In this document: in pieces, positions 44,312 through 55,245 of the stretch
Layout: each line of letters starts with the position of its first letter
Position numbering within the stretch: position 1 is the stretch's first letter
Assembly: GCA_947471745.1 (NCBI GenBank)
Contig: CANJKZ010000826.1
Coordinates: 1,709,501-1,773,500 of the forward strand
Direction of reading: 5' to 3'
DNA length: 64,000 nucleotides
Source: Closterium sp. Naga37s-1
Taxonomy: Eukaryota; Streptophyta; Zygnematophyceae; Desmidiales; Closteriaceae
Notes under the pieces: model-generated
What the model saw: only the letters and a program-made list of their open reading frames with translations
The model's database searches: none
Told to the model about the DNA's origin: nothing
Made by a program: the position numbers and the translations under genes

Positions 44312-46213
44312 ATGCCTCCCTTGCTCCCCCCCCCCCCCCCCTGGGGTTCCCTCCCCTCTGCCCCCCCCAGTGTCCCCGACACTTCGGGTAGTTTCCTTGG
44401 TCATGTCACTGTTGCACCATCCGCCGCTTCCATGTATCCCTCTGCTATCAATGAGACATCTTTCCAGTACCCCGTGCCACCTCCCCCTCTTTCCTCCCCC
44501 ACCCTGGACTTCGTCCTTGATAGTGGGGCCACTGAAACCGCACTAAAATACGCCGGCACCCTCACCCCCCTACCACTTCCCACTCAGGTTCATGGAGCTG
44601 ATTCCGGCTTTTCCATTCCATGCACTCACCTCTCCACCCTCCCTTGCACTGCCTTCCCCTTTGGTAAGGTCACAGGCCTCCACATCCCCACTCTCCGCAA
44701 CAACCTTATCTCCCACCGTGAGCTCCAAGGTGTTGGTATTACCGCCATTTACCCGGGCTTTGCTAACTACTGTGATCTCTACCAAACCTCCTCTGGTCGC
44801 TTCCTTCTCCGCATTCCGCTTTGCCCTCACACTCGCCTCTACACACTCCGCACACCTTGCCCATCTTTCTGCCACGTCACCACCCGTGCCGGCACTTCCA
44901 CCGGTCCACCTCCCCCTCCTTCACTTCCCCCTCCCCCTCCCCCTCAAGTATCCTCCTCTCCTTCCCCACCATCCTCCTCCTCCCCTCCCGTCCCTTCCAT
45001 CACCCCGTCTCCCTCTTCCTCCACTACCCTCTCTCACCCTGCTGTACTTTTACACCACAGACTCGGCCACCCCAACTTCACTGCACTTCGCACCACGGTC
45101 AGCTCTCGCCTCCTTCGCAGCCTTCCTCCCGTCTTACCCCCCCTCCCCTCCTCCCCCTCTCCCCCATGCCCTTCATGCATCCACGTCAAGCTCAAACAGT
45201 CACCCCACCACAGTCATCCCACCTTCGCTGCTGCCCCCATTGACCTTGTTCACATGGATCTCTGGGGCCCCTATCCCATCCGCTCCCGCCAGGGGCACAA
45301 GTACATGCTCGTCCTCGTCGACGACCACAGTCGGTACTCCACTGTCTTCTTTCTTCACACGAAAGACCAGGTGCCGGCTGTGGTCATCAACTGGGCTGAG
45401 CTGTGCCGCAACCACTTCAAACGCCCCATCGGCCGCCTTCACTCTGACGGTGGGGGTGAGTTCATCAATCATACACTTGCCTCTTATTGCACGACACACG
45501 GCATTCAGCAGACCTCCACCCTCCCCCACTCCCCTCAGCAAAATGGCGTTGCTGAGAGTCGCATTCGTGAGATCACAAAAATTGCTCGCTGCCTCATTGC
45601 TCATGCTTCCACCCCTCCTTCCCTCTGGAGCTATGCCCTCCTCCACGCCGCCCTCCTCCTTAATCTCCGTTCCCACCCTCAGCATCCTTCCTCCTCCCCC
45701 ACAGAGCTCTGGTCCAAGGCCAAACCTGACGCTGTCGGCATTCGTGTTTGGGGCTGCAAGGCCTTCGTCCTCATTCCGCCCGCCGACCGCTCCCGCGCCG
45801 CTGGCAAGCTTGCTCCTCGCGCCCTGGAGTGCGTTTACCTTGGGCACAACCGCGACTCCCCAGGCTACCTGTTCCTCCACCCTCCCACCAATCGCCTCAT
45901 CCGCAGCTGCAACGTCGTCTTCGACGAGTCCATTCCCTATTACTCCACTCCTCCCCCTGACCCTCTCCCCCCTCCCACTCGCCCCCTCGCTTGGACCGAT
46001 ACCGTCCTCCCGCCTCTCCTCCCTCCAGCGCCTCTCCTCCCTCCAGCGCCTCTCCTCCCACCTGTAGCCACTCCGCTCCCGCCTTCCTCCTCTACCGACA
46101 TCTACGACCCCGCCGCACCCGCCTCCCCCGCCCACTCAGCTGCACCCCCTCCTTCCCCTCCCTCCTCCTCTCATTCTCCCCCTTTGCAGCAGCAGCCGCC
46201 GGGGCATCAGTAG
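44312..46213 (+). pseudogene. Copia B protease-integrase region
   Basis: Protease motif VLDSGATETAL near residue 70; pre-integrase HHRLGHPNF ... CPSCIHVK; integrase core HMDLWGPY, VDDHSRY, HSDGGGEF and QQNGVAESRI; then the C-terminal ALECVYLGHNRDSPGY box seen after copia integrases. Proline/serine-rich linkers flank the domains. Expected roles: polyprotein cleavage and insertion of element DNA. Confidence 0.93.
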
Positions 46214-46399
46214 CAGCACCAGCCGGGGCAGCAGCAGCAGCGGCACCAGCAGCAGTAGCCGAGGCAGCAGCAGCAGCAACCGGGGCAGCAGCAGCAGCAG
46301 CAGCTGGGACATCAGTAGCAGCAGCAGCACTATCAGCCGCAGCAACAACGCGCCACCTCTCGCTCCTCCCCTTTTCTCCTTCCCCGCATGCACACCCGT

Positions 46400-48114
46400 T
46401 CCCTGGATCGTATCCTTGGGAGCCCTCCTCCTCCTCCTCCCTCCCTTCAGCTCCTTGAGGACTCTCACGAGGAGTTTCTCACCATTCAGCAGCACACTCC
46501 TTTCCTTGCCACTCTCTTCCTTGACTTCCTTGGCTTCCCCGTACTTGGCGCCACCTCCACCCCCACCATCTTTACTCCCTCCACCTTCCAAGAGGCCACC
46601 ACCTGCCCTGACGCAGACAAGTGGATAGCGGCAATCTTCCAGGAGTGCGAGGCGTTTATCCGCAACGACTCCTTCGTTGACGTCCCCCTCCCCGCCGATG
46701 CCAATCTTGTCAAGGGCAAGTGAGTCTTTTGGGTGAAGCAGCTGCCGGACGAAGAACCGGTCTACAAGGCACGCTAATGCGCCAAGGCTTCACACAGACG
46801 TTTGGGGAGGATTTCTGGGCCACCTACCCCCCCACCGCCAAACCCCCCACCCTTCGCGCAGCCCTGGACATTGGTGCGCGCGACAACATGGAGATCGACT
46901 CCATGGACGTCTCCAACGCGTTCCTGCAGGGCGACCTGCACGAGCGCATTTTCCTTCGGCGACCACCCGGGTTCCACGCAGCCTTCCCTGAGAACACTGT
47001 CTGGCAGCTACGTGAGTGGCATGCGAAGTTGGCTGCCACCTTAGGGTCTCTCGGCTTCTCTGCTTCGCACTCCGACGCCAGCCTCTTCATCCGCTCCTCC
47101 CACCGCTGCTTCTTCATCCTGGTGTATGTGGACGACATGATCCTGCTCTCTGACTCCAAGGCCGACATGGAGCAGATGAAGCTGTCCCTGCAGCAGCGTC
47201 TCAAGTGCAAAGACCTTGGCGCCCTCACTCACTATCTGGGCATGGCCATCACGCGCAACCGCCCTGCTCGCACCATCACCCTCTCCCAGTCCCACTACAT
47301 CGGCCAGGTCTTGGAGAAGTTCGACATGGCGCAGGCCAAGCCCGTCTCCACCCCCCTCCCTTTCGGCCACCAACTTGCTCCACCCACTTCTCCCGCCTCC
47401 TCCCCTCACCCCTATGCCGAGCTCGTTGGGTCCCTGATGTACGCAATGATGTGCACCCGCCCCGACCTCGCCTACCCTATCAGCGTGCTCGCTCGCTTCG
47501 TTGGCACCGGTCGCCACACTGAGGAGCACTGGAAAGCTGCCAAGCGGGTCCTCCGCTACCTTCAAGGGACCAAGGACCTTTCCCTCACCCTTGGCGGCCC
47601 TTCCCCTCCTCTTCTCTCAGGCTTCAGTGACTTCTCTTGGGCTGACACGCAGCCAGACCGCCGCTCCTCCCAGGGCTATGGATTCACCCTTTGCAGCGGC
47701 CTCATCAGCTGGCGCTCCACCTGCTCCTCCGCCATCTCTCTCTCCACCTGCGAGGCCGAGCTCCACACTGGCACTATGGCCGCCCAGGAGTCGCGCTGGC
47801 TCTGCTTCCTTCTTGCAGAGCTTGGCGCCCCCCAGCCATGCCCCACTCTCTGGTGCGACAATGCCAGCACCATCCACCTCACTCAGGACCCCGTCTATCA
47901 CGCCCGCTCCAAGCACATCGAGCTCCGCTACTTTTTCATTCGCGAGCTCGTCAGAAGGGCCTCATTGCCGTTCGCAAGATTGCAGTCGAGGCCAACTTGG
48001 CCGACATCTTCACCAAGGCCCTCCTTCGCCCTGCGCACTCTGCTCTCCTCCGCCTCATTGGCCTCGCTCGCCCGGGCGCCCCTTGATTCAGGGTTTCTTC
48101 TCTTCTTGTGTTAG
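46400..48114 (+). pseudogene. Copia B reverse transcriptase-RNase H region
   Basis: Reverse transcriptase motifs MDVSNAFLQGDLHERIF and the catalytic VYVDDMILL, then the thumb-side YLGMAITRN and TRPDLAYPISVLARF blocks. RNase H blocks are FSDFSWADTQPDRRSSQGY, CEAELHTGTMAAQESRWL, LWCDNASTIHL and SKHIELRYFFIREL. Part of a broken element; order and motifs are diagnostic of copia pol. Confidence 0.93.
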
Positions 48115-48129
48115 CATGCTAAGGGGTTG

Positions 48130-48527
48130 TGTTAGAGATATATATTGTGTAGCATGCCAACCCTTGTGACTGTACACCAATTGTGGTATACAGTTGGGTT
48201 GGGACACACCCAACTTTGGGTGTAGTCTTGCATTGTGGGGTGCCAATCCACCCAACTGTGGTGGAGCCCCCAAATGCAACCCACTTGGCTTATGGGTACC
48301 TCACTTCCCACAAGTGAGGTTAACTCAACCCAAGTGGGCCTAGGGTTGCCTCACTTCCACAAAGTGTGGGCAACCCAACCCAATTGACCTATGGTTGCCT
48401 CACTCCCCCAAGTGAGGTCAACCCAACCTATGGTCATCTTCACCCTTCCCTTTCAAGCCTTCCTTCCAACTATGTATGCTAGGCTTCTCCTCTAATGAAG
48501 TTACTTGTTCAATTTACAATCTTCACA
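48130..48527 (+). repeat. Copia B 3' LTR
   Basis: TGTTAGAGAT...CTTCACA, 398 bp, followed by the target duplication CTAGG. About 97% identical to 40,598-40,996. Confidence 0.97.
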
Positions 48528-48745
48528 CTAGGTAGGTGGCTTGACGCTGTGGTGGGTCGTGGTGCAATCAGGTAGTTTTTGAGAATTCTCAAAATCCACC
48601 TACAATCTAAAGTGGGTAGTGGTGCTATCAAGTGGCACACGGTAAGGTGAGCTGCTGGTTTTGTTCTATCCCGGGAGTATATGCATGTACGAGGGGTAAT
48701 GCGTGCAGCATCCTGGCCAAGACGGGTGTAGGCTGAGTTGGCGGG
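48528..48745 (+). other. E2 exon-end repeat copy 3
   Basis: Contains GGTGCTATCAAGTGGCACAC, GGTAATGCGTGCAGCATCC and TGGCCAAGACGGGTGTAGG. The block AGTGGTGCTATCAAGTG resembles the 22-bp satellite unit. A perfect GAGAATTCTC palindrome lies near 48,590. Confidence 0.5.
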
Positions 48746-49280
48746 GAGGTGGGGCATGGTTCTGCCAGGTACCACATGGTGCGGTGGGGCATGGTTCTGT
48801 CAGGTACCACATGGTGCGGTGGGGCATGGTTCTGCCAGATACCACATGGTGAGGTGGGGCATGGTTCTGCCAGGTACCTCATGGTGAGGTGGGGCATGGT
48901 TCTGCCAGGTACCACATGGTGAGGTGGGGCATGGTTCTGCCAGGTACCACATGGTGAGGTGGGGCATGGTTCTGCCAGGTACCACATGGTGAGGTGGGGC
49001 ATGGTTCTGTCAGGTACCACATGGTGAGGTGGGGCATGGTTCTGCCAGGTACCACAAGGTGAGGTGGGGCATGGTTCTGCCAGGTACCACATAGTGAGGT
49101 GGGGCATGGTTCTGCCAGGTACCACATGGTGAGGTGGGGCATGGTTCTGCCAGGTACCACATGGTGAGGTGGGGCATGGTTCTGCCAGGTACCACATGGT
49201 GAGGTGAGGTGGGGCATGGTTCTGCCAGGTACCACATGGTGAGGTGGGGCATGGTTCTGCCAGGTACCACATGGTGCGGC
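48746..49280. repeat. 35-bp minisatellite, about 15 copies
   Basis: Units begin GGTACCACATGGTGAGGTGG and continue GGCATGGTTCTGCCA; starts at 48,908 and 48,943 give the 35-bp period. The unit matches the CAGGTAACACACG...GGGAATGG part of the E2 exon-end repeat at 49.4 kb, so it is a local expansion of that repeat. Minus-strand open frames (CGTWQNHAPPHH) are artefacts of the period. Confidence 0.95.
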
Positions 49281-49755
49281 GGGGAAATGGAGGAAGTGCA
49301 TGCGTGAGGGGTACTGCATGCAGCATCCCATGCTCGTGCCTCTGTCCAGATGCCTGGCCAAGGTGAGTGTAGTCGTTCAATGTGGTGGGGTGCGGTGCTG
49401 TCAGGTAACACACGTTGCGGTCGGGAATGGTGGGGGTGCATGCATGAGTTGTAATGCACGCGCCATTCCCGTGGCGCTGGCGCTCTCCTGACACCATCTG
49501 GCCATGGTGAGTGCAGGCTACCACAGTTAATGGTTTTGATTCAAGGTGGTGCTTTGCTTCGCGTTGCACTGCAACGCATTCTACTCCCTCGTAATGAACC
49601 GACTGCACTGTCGAGTGAGTGCTGCCATGGCGAGGCTGTACTTGCCTTCCCATGGCCATTCTGGCCGTGTGTTGCCTCACCTGACCCACACAATCCGGCT
49701 GTATTGAAACATCTTTTGAGAATTCTCAGTAGTGACTTCAATTGAGCCTGCATTG
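49281..49755 (+). other. E2 exon-end repeat copies 4 and 5, then unassigned sequence
   Basis: Copy 4 has ACTGCATGCAGCATCCC and GGCCAAG|GTGAGTGTAG with donor-like GT at 49,363. Copy 5 has GTGCTGTCAGGTAACACACG, ATGCATGAG and GGCCATG|GTGAGTGCAGG with GT at 49,507. The rest, to 49,755, is ordinary sequence including another GAGAATTCTC palindrome near 49,718. No gene seen. Confidence 0.5.
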
Positions 49756-50330
49756 CAGGTGCCTCACCTTGTGTTCACCTCATGCCTCACCTTGTGTTCA
49801 CCTCATGCCTCACCTTGTGTTCACCTCATGCCTCACCTTGTGTTCACTCATGCCTCACCTTGTGTTCTCCTCATGCCTCACCTTGTGTTCTCCTTATGCC
49901 TCACCTTGTGTTCTCCTCATGCCTCACCTTGTGTTCTCCTCATGCCTCACCTTGTGTTCACCTCATGCCTCACCTTGTGTTCTTCTCATGCCTTACCTTG
50001 TGTTCTCCTCATGCCTCACCTTGTGTTCTCCTCATGCCTCACCTTGTGTTCTCCTCATGCCTCACCTTGTGTTCACCTCATGCCTCACCTTGTGTTCTCC
50101 TCATGCCTCACCTTGTGTTCTCCTTATGCCTCACCTTGTGTTCACCTCATGCCTCACCTTGTGTTCTCCTCATGCCTCACCTTGTGTTCTCCTCATGCCT
50201 CACCTTGTGTTCTCCTCATGCCTCACCTTGTCTTCTCCTCATGTCTCACCTTGTGTTCTCCTCATGCCTCACCTTGTGTTCTCCTCATGCCTCACCTTGT
50301 GTTCTCCTCATGCCTCACCTCGTGGAAGAT
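49756..50330. repeat. 23-bp minisatellite, about 25 copies
   Basis: Unit GCCTCACCTTGTGTTC then TCCTCAT, with a C/A and occasional length variants. On the minus strand it contains AAGGTGAGGC, so the GTGAG core is inverted relative to the other arrays. Open frames such as MPHLVFSSCLTLCSP are artefacts. Confidence 0.95.
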
Positions 50331-50467
50331 ATCGTTTATGAAAGGGAATCGATGTGAAGACGATGGGGCTGATGCCTCATCTTGTAGGAACAGGCGAGGT
50401 GATGCAGCCAGGCGACTGATGGGGTGCGTGTAGGATAAGTCTGGCATTACCAGGGATGGGCGAGGTC
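50331..50467. other. Short unassigned spacer
   Basis: Ordinary sequence between two minisatellites; nothing recognised. Confidence 0.5.
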
Positions 50468-50718
50468 ATTATCAGCTCATTCTCAGCTCATTCTCAGCTT
50501 ATTCTCAGCTCATTCTCAGCTCATTCTCAACTCATTCTCAGCTCATTCTCAGCTCATTCTCAGCTCATTCTCAGCTCATTCTCAGCTCATTCTCAGCTCA
50601 TTCTCAGGTCATTCTCAGGTCATTCTCAGGTCATTCTCAGGGCATTCTCAGGTCATTCTCAGGTCATTCTCAGGTCACTCTCAGGTCACTCTCGAGTCAC
50701 TCAATTCTCAGGTCACTA
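50468..50718. repeat. 11-bp minisatellite, about 23 copies
   Basis: CATTCTCAGCT repeated; the second half shifts to CATTCTCAGGT and then CACTCTCAGGT, a directional drift of the unit along the array. Confidence 0.95.
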
Positions 50719-51130
50719 TTGACTCAAGCTCCTGTCATGTTCACGTGTCTCTCGGTGTTGCATGCCCTACGAATGCCCCGCTTTGGTGTTACCCAAAATG
50801 TCAACGCGGGACTAACAAGGACTGATAGTATACAACGTCGCGCCCCTCTTCCTCCCCTCTTCCCATCTCTCACCACTTCCCTCGCACCCACCTCATTCGC
50901 ATTTCCTTATGGCCCTTCCTGGGCTGTCCCACTGTCAACCCCTCCCCGCGACACTCACTGCGTTCAAAGCAAATCTGCTTTCACAACGCCACTTCCTCAC
51001 CCCCACCCAATCAATCACCGCCTCTCTCTCAAACCCACCCACCTCACCAATCTCTCTCTCTGACCCCTCAATGCCTGTCCCATTGGCCTCTCTGTATTAC
51101 TGCTCTCTGTTCTTCTGATTACCCTGCAGC
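50719..51130. other. Pyrimidine-rich stretch, no gene seen
   Basis: CT-rich with scattered CACC runs, similar to other intron-like stretches. Open frames are short and of biased composition. Confidence 0.5.
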
Positions 51131-51136
51131 TGTGCT

Positions 51137-51252
51137 TATCAGTGTCACTCTGTATCAGCGTCACTCTGTATCAGTCTCACTCTGTATCAGTGTCACTCTG
51201 TATCAGTGTCACTCTGTATCAGTGTCACTCTGTATCAGTGTCACCCTGTATC
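51137..51252. repeat. 16-bp minisatellite, about 7 copies
   Basis: TCAGTGTCACTCTGTA repeated with few changes. Confidence 0.93.
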
Positions 51253-51469
51253 ACCGTCCCACCATCCTGTTCCCCATTCCTATCCCCTATCCCATCCCCA
51301 AACATCTGAACCACACTGCACCGTGGATCATGAGAATGCTCAGAAACCAATCGCAACAGGCTTTTAGGGGGGCTGGGAGGAAATCGACAGTTGCTTTAGA
51401 CCCACCATATTGAGATGCATGCATGAGTCCCTCCAATTCGTGCTGCTGTGAACTCACTCCCATTGCTGC

Positions 51470-51698
51470 CACGCTGCCACTACCATCTCACTCCCACTAC
51501 CATCTCACTCCCACCTCCATCTCACTCCCACCACCATCTCACCCCCACCACCACCTCTGCCATGCAGGAAACGAAGCCTGATGGGGCAGGAAGAGGTCCA
51601 CTAGGCAGGCTGCAGCCAAGACCCAAATGCGGAGTCATGCAAGAATTACCAACTAGCCAGTGCGAGCAATTTGGGTTGCGTGCCCTCCTTCGTCTATA
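51470..51698 (+). pseudogene. CCACCATCTC tract and last exon-like block, copy 3
   Basis: Tract CCATCTCACTCCCAC-like at 51,483-51,556, then CTCTGCCATGCAGG and a degenerate version of the last exon block: GGCAGGCTGCAGCCAAGACC, then GAGCAATTTGGGTTGCGT. It is the most diverged of the four copies; its reading frame is not kept. Confidence 0.4.
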
Positions 51699-51699
51699 A

Positions 51700-51898
51700 C
51701 ATGTTAGAAGTGATGTTTAAGATACTTTTCTGCACCGCACTAGCTTGGTTTGTACGTGCCCTCCTTGGTTTGCAATGATAACCGGGCAAGTGGGCTTGAG
51801 TAAAAATCAATTGTGGATGTATTCCAATATTTACACAACAAAAGCAACTATGTTCATCTCGTTGAGTCTGTATACAGAATTAGAATCGTTACTGGAGG
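51700..51898 (+). other. AT-rich 3' flank, copy 3
   Basis: AT-rich sequence in the same place as after the other last exon copies. Similarity is weak but the order of neighbours is the same. Confidence 0.4.
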
Positions 51899-52197
51899 CT
51901 TATTTCAGCATATTCACTCCGACGAGTTCGGGTCAGCTGGTTCGGCCTAAATATTCGTGCCGAACCACTTCCGAACGCCACCGCACCTTTCGCCAGACTT
52001 CCGAGCCTCCGTTATTCCGAAGTTCCCGCCTAGTTCGGTTCCGCCTATTTCAGCTTCGTTTTAGACAGTCATAGGACATTTCAGTAGAACAATAGTTTGT
52101 AAAAGATACGCACTGATTGCATCAGGCCAACATTTCGCAAACACGTGCGCGGGGCTCACTAAGTAGAACCACACAGGATTAGGAAGTGAGAGCTGGC
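51899..52197 (+). promoter_or_regulatory. Promoter-like block P, copy 3
   Basis: Matches P copies 1, 2 and 4 at GTCAGCTGGTTCGGCCTA, GAACCACTTCCGAACGCC and CGCACCTTTCGCC, and ends AGGAAGTGAGAGCTGG. The TATA box of copy 1 is replaced by CCTATTTCAGC here. Block M copy 3 follows directly. Confidence 0.35.
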
Positions 52198-53300
52198 AAC
52201 AGTCAGATGGCGATCCCGTCGAAGCCACACATAGAGCGACGAGAGCGAGAAGAGCCAATTCGCGATAGCGAAGAGCCGCGACAGCGCAGCACGAGGAGGT
52301 GCAGCAATGGCGAGGTGGGCAAAGAGGAGGCGCAAGCCTGACCTTTGTTGAGAGAAGTCATAGTACAAGTGGCGATACTACACTGGCAACGGAAGGACGC
52401 TTGGAGCGTCAGGTAGTGGCGCAGTCGATACTGCCTCAGATCGACAGACAGGCAACGGCACAGCGCGGCGTACGGCGATGAGAGAGCGATAGACTGCGAC
52501 GTGAGAGCAATGGACTGTGACGCGCGATGCGCGATGAACTGCGACGAGTTGTCCACAAAAGAGCAAAACGACGGACTGCGACGCGAGTGCAATGGACTGT
52601 GACAACAGAGCGACGGACTGTGACGAATTGTCCACAAAAGAGTGAAAAGGTCCAATTCGGTTGGAGGATAGCGCGCAGAGGCGCGAGGAGCAGAGGTGCG
52701 AGGAGCAGAAGCAATGTCGGTTGGCGGCAAAGCACGCGCGCGCAGGGAGGGCTCCCGATGGTAGCAGCGGCAGCTGGTGGTGGCGGCATGGCTGCGAGCA
52801 GCACAGGCAGAAGCGGCATTGGAAGCCCACGCCCATCATTTCCCCACCGCCACCACCACCACCGCCCCCGCTACCGCCGCCATCCCTGCTGCTCGCGCGC
52901 CTCTGCCGCCGCGTTTTCGAGAGTCCGTGGAAATTTGTTTGCGCGCCACATGGAGAAGGAGCGCAGACGGGGCAGCAGTGACGGGCGGCCACACAGAGGG
53001 GGAAGGGGAGGCGGAGTGGTGAGGGAAGGCGCAGGGAGGGTAGAGGGGCTGCGGGCGCGCGTGGCTTGGGATTGGTGGAAGCGAGGCGAGGGGTGGGAGA
53101 ACGGGGAGCGGGGACGGAGCAGGGGGGCGGAAGAGGGGAGAAGGGCCAGGCGGAAGGGTGGGGACGGGCAGAAGGGAGGAAGCGGGGAGAACACGCGCAA
53201 GGGGCTCGAGGGGGGCCGGTAGACGGGGAGCTATTGGGTGAAGGAAGGAGGGTGGGGGTAAGGGCGCGGGATAGGTTGCGGGTGCGGGTGAAGGCAGCAA
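52198..53300 (+). other. GC-rich block M, copy 3
   Basis: Shares CGACGAGAGCGAGAAGAGCC, AATTCGCGATAGCG, a GGGCTCCCGATGG region and TTTTCGAGAGTCCGTGGAAA with the other copies. It has an internal direct repeat: TTGTCCACAAAAGAG at about 52,550 and 52,630, within GACGGACTG-rich sequence. Plus-strand frames give ARAPLPPRFRESVE, related to copies 1 and 2. Confidence 0.45.
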
Positions 53301-53740
53301 CGTGGAAGAGCATTGGTGTGAGGCGGGGGAAAGCGAGTGAGCTGGTTGAAACACATGGTGGTGCTGGCGGGGGAGGGAGGGGGTGGAGGAGTGGAAGGGC
53401 GGCGGGAGGGGAAGAAGCGGAGTGTAGAGGAGAGGCGCGTTAGGAAGGGCGGGGAGCGGACGAGAGGGAGGGAGGTGGGTGTGAGGCAGGTGGGTGGGAA
53501 ACGAGTGGATAGGCGAAGGCGAGCGAGGAGCAAGGGAGGAGAAAAGGGGCAAGGAAAAGAGGAGAAACGAGGGGAGGGGAGGGGAGGGGAGGAGAATGGA
53601 GGGGAGGAGAAAGAAGGGGAGGAGAATGGAGGGGAGGAGAAGGACGGGGAGGAGAATGGAGGGACGTCAAAGGAAGGGGAGGAGAATGGAAAGGGGAGGA
53701 GAAGAGAGGGCAAGAAGGAAGTGCAGTGAAAAGGCACGCT
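53301..53740. repeat. Purine-rich GGGGAGGAGAA tract
   Basis: Almost pure G/A sequence. The part at about 53,565-53,710 is a loose tandem of GGGGAGGAGAATGGA, about 15-30 bp period. Such tracts can form triplex or G-quadruplex DNA. Lysine/glutamate- and serine/proline-rich frames are artefacts. Confidence 0.85.
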
Positions 53741-54299
53741 CAGCCGACCACTTCCATTGGCATGGATGCATGCAGTGGTGGGGCGCTGAGTCAATCGCTC
53801 ACCTTCTCCCCCACTCCTCTCGCTCCACTCCCCCTTCTCCCCCCCGTTTACGTCCAGCAGATGGTCACCTCTGAGATCTGATCTGAGCGCCTTTCACCCC
53901 TTCTCACTCGGGGTGAGGCGCTGTGAAATGAAGTGAGCAGGTGGTAGTGCTTGCACGCTGAGGTTGCACTCTTGGCGTGACTCGTGCACGCATGCCCGCT
54001 TCCCCACTGCACTCATGAACCCACGCTGTTCCATGAGTGCCATGGTGACTTAGGACGGCAATGGGTCGTCCTTGCACTACTGTGCCCTGCACTCTCTCCT
54101 CTCCTCTCTCCTTTCCCTGCATTTTCTCACCCACACCCCAACTCTTTTCCTTGCATCCCTTGTCACGCCTTGAACCACCCGCGCTGCAGTGTGATCTCAG
54201 ATGGGAGGGGGATTTGCGACTTCTAAGAAATGAAGATTTGAGATGTGTCAAATCAGGAAGTAATTAGTGGAATGGGGGGTTGTGCATGCGTGGGGCGGC
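53741..54299 (+). pseudogene. Two degenerate E1 exon-like modules
   Basis: A copy at about 54,011-54,083 has ATGAACCCACGCTGTTCC and ATGAGTGCCATGG, then GGTCGTCCTTGCAC; its frame is interrupted. A second at 54,167-54,215 reads ALNHPRCSV before diverging. They match E1 at 26,939 and 56,558. The left part of this span is pyrimidine-rich with nothing else recognised. Confidence 0.4.
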
Positions 54300-54658
54300 A
54301 GTTACTTACTGCACCCACCATAAGGGGTACTTGCTTATTGGGTTCGTGACGATTCTCAAGTGGCCTTGTATCAATAGGTCAAAATACATCGTGGCGGTCC
54401 TAGCAAGGTGGGTTCCATCATTGGGGAACGCAACACCTAACCATCTCAGGTACCTCTATCTGTGCCATGCTGCGGTAACCGATGCTAGCCTACGCTATCA
54501 TACTTGACACGCCTTTCCTCTCTCAAAACGCTGTGCCATTTTTATTGCAAGGGTGTGACAAATTCTGCATGGTGCATTTGGGAAGGTGAGTAAAAGAGGA
54601 GGTGGGAATGGTGAGGCGTGAGCATGGGTGAGTGGTGATGCTTCTCCCAGCGAAGCCA
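54300..54658 (+). other. Unassigned sequence with a weak LRR-like fragment
   Basis: Ordinary-complexity sequence. A 75-codon frame at 54,280-54,507 contains HLRYLYLCHAAVTDASLRY, which resembles one leucine-rich repeat of the F-box/LRR type. One repeat is too little to assign a gene. Confidence 0.25.
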
Positions 54659-54902
54659 AGGTGTCTTGGGTCAAGGTGTCTTGGGGTCAAGGTGTCTTGG
54701 GGTCAAGGTGCCTTGGGGTCAAGGTGCCTTGGGGTCAAGGTGCCTTGGGGTCAAGGTGCCTTGGGGTCAAGGTGCCTTGGGGTCAAGGTGCCTTGGGGTC
54801 AAGGTGCCTTGGGGTCAAGGTGCCTTGGGGTCAAGGTGCATTGGGGCCAAGGTGCCTTGGGTCAACTAAACCTTGGGGTCAAGGCGCCTTGGGGTCAAGG
54901 TG
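54659..54902. repeat. 16-bp minisatellite, about 15 copies
   Basis: GGTGCCTTGGGGTCAA repeated, with GGTGTCTT variants at the left end and disturbed units at the right. Confidence 0.95.
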
Positions 54903-54929
54903 CTGAATCTCCCGGAACCGCCCAGGTGA

Positions 54930-55245
54930 GTGTAGAGGCAAAGGTGAGGAGAGGCAAAGGTGAGGAGAGGCCAAGGTGAGTGTAGAGGCCAAGGTGAGTG
55001 TAGAGGCCAAGGTGAGTGTAGAGGCCAAGGTGAGTGTAGAGGCCAAGGTGAGTGTAGAGGCCAAGGTGAGTGTAGAGGCCAAGGTGAGTGTAGAGGCCAA
55101 GGTGAGTGTAGAGGCCAAGGTGAGTGTAGAGGCCAAGGTGAGTGTAGAGGCCAAGGTGAGTGTAGAGGCCAAGGTGAGTGTAGAGGCCAAGGTGAGTGTA
55201 GAGGCCAAGGTGAGTGTAGAGGCCAAGGTGAGGAGAGGCCAAGGT
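54930..55245. repeat. 18-bp minisatellite with GTGAGT core, about 16 copies
   Basis: AAGGTGAGTGTAGAGGCC repeated, with shorter edge units (AAGGTGAGGAGAGGC). Being a multiple of three it leaves frames open on both strands (VSVEAK, SPWPLH, TLTLAS); these are not genes. The unit equals the CCAAG|GTGAGTG boundary of the E2 exon-end repeat. Confidence 0.96.

Larger units (their letters stand above)
40598..48527 (+). mobile_element. Ty1/copia LTR retrotransposon B
   Basis: A 7.9-kb element with LTRs of 399 and 398 bp and a 5-bp target duplication CTAGG (40,593-40,597 and 48,528-48,532). Order: LTR, initiator-Met primer site, long GC-rich repeated leader, gag, protease, pre-integrase, integrase, reverse transcriptase, RNase H, LTR. 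It belongs to a family distinct from A and C: different LTR, different leader repeat, and a more typical plant-copia pol. The ends are whole; the coding part is broken, with several breaks. The LTRs differ by about 11 substitutions and one small indel, near 3%, so the insertion is about as old as A (of the order of 1-2 million years under an assumed 1e-8 rate). Confidence 0.97.

Noticed and set aside
48628-49689. 353-codon minus-strand protein with CGTWQNHAPPHH repeats
   Set aside because: Product of a 35-bp tandem repeat read in three frames.
49732-50433. Cysteine-rich repeat protein (MPHLVFSSCLTLCSP)
   Set aside because: Product of a 23-bp tandem repeat; the same peptide is open in all three plus frames.
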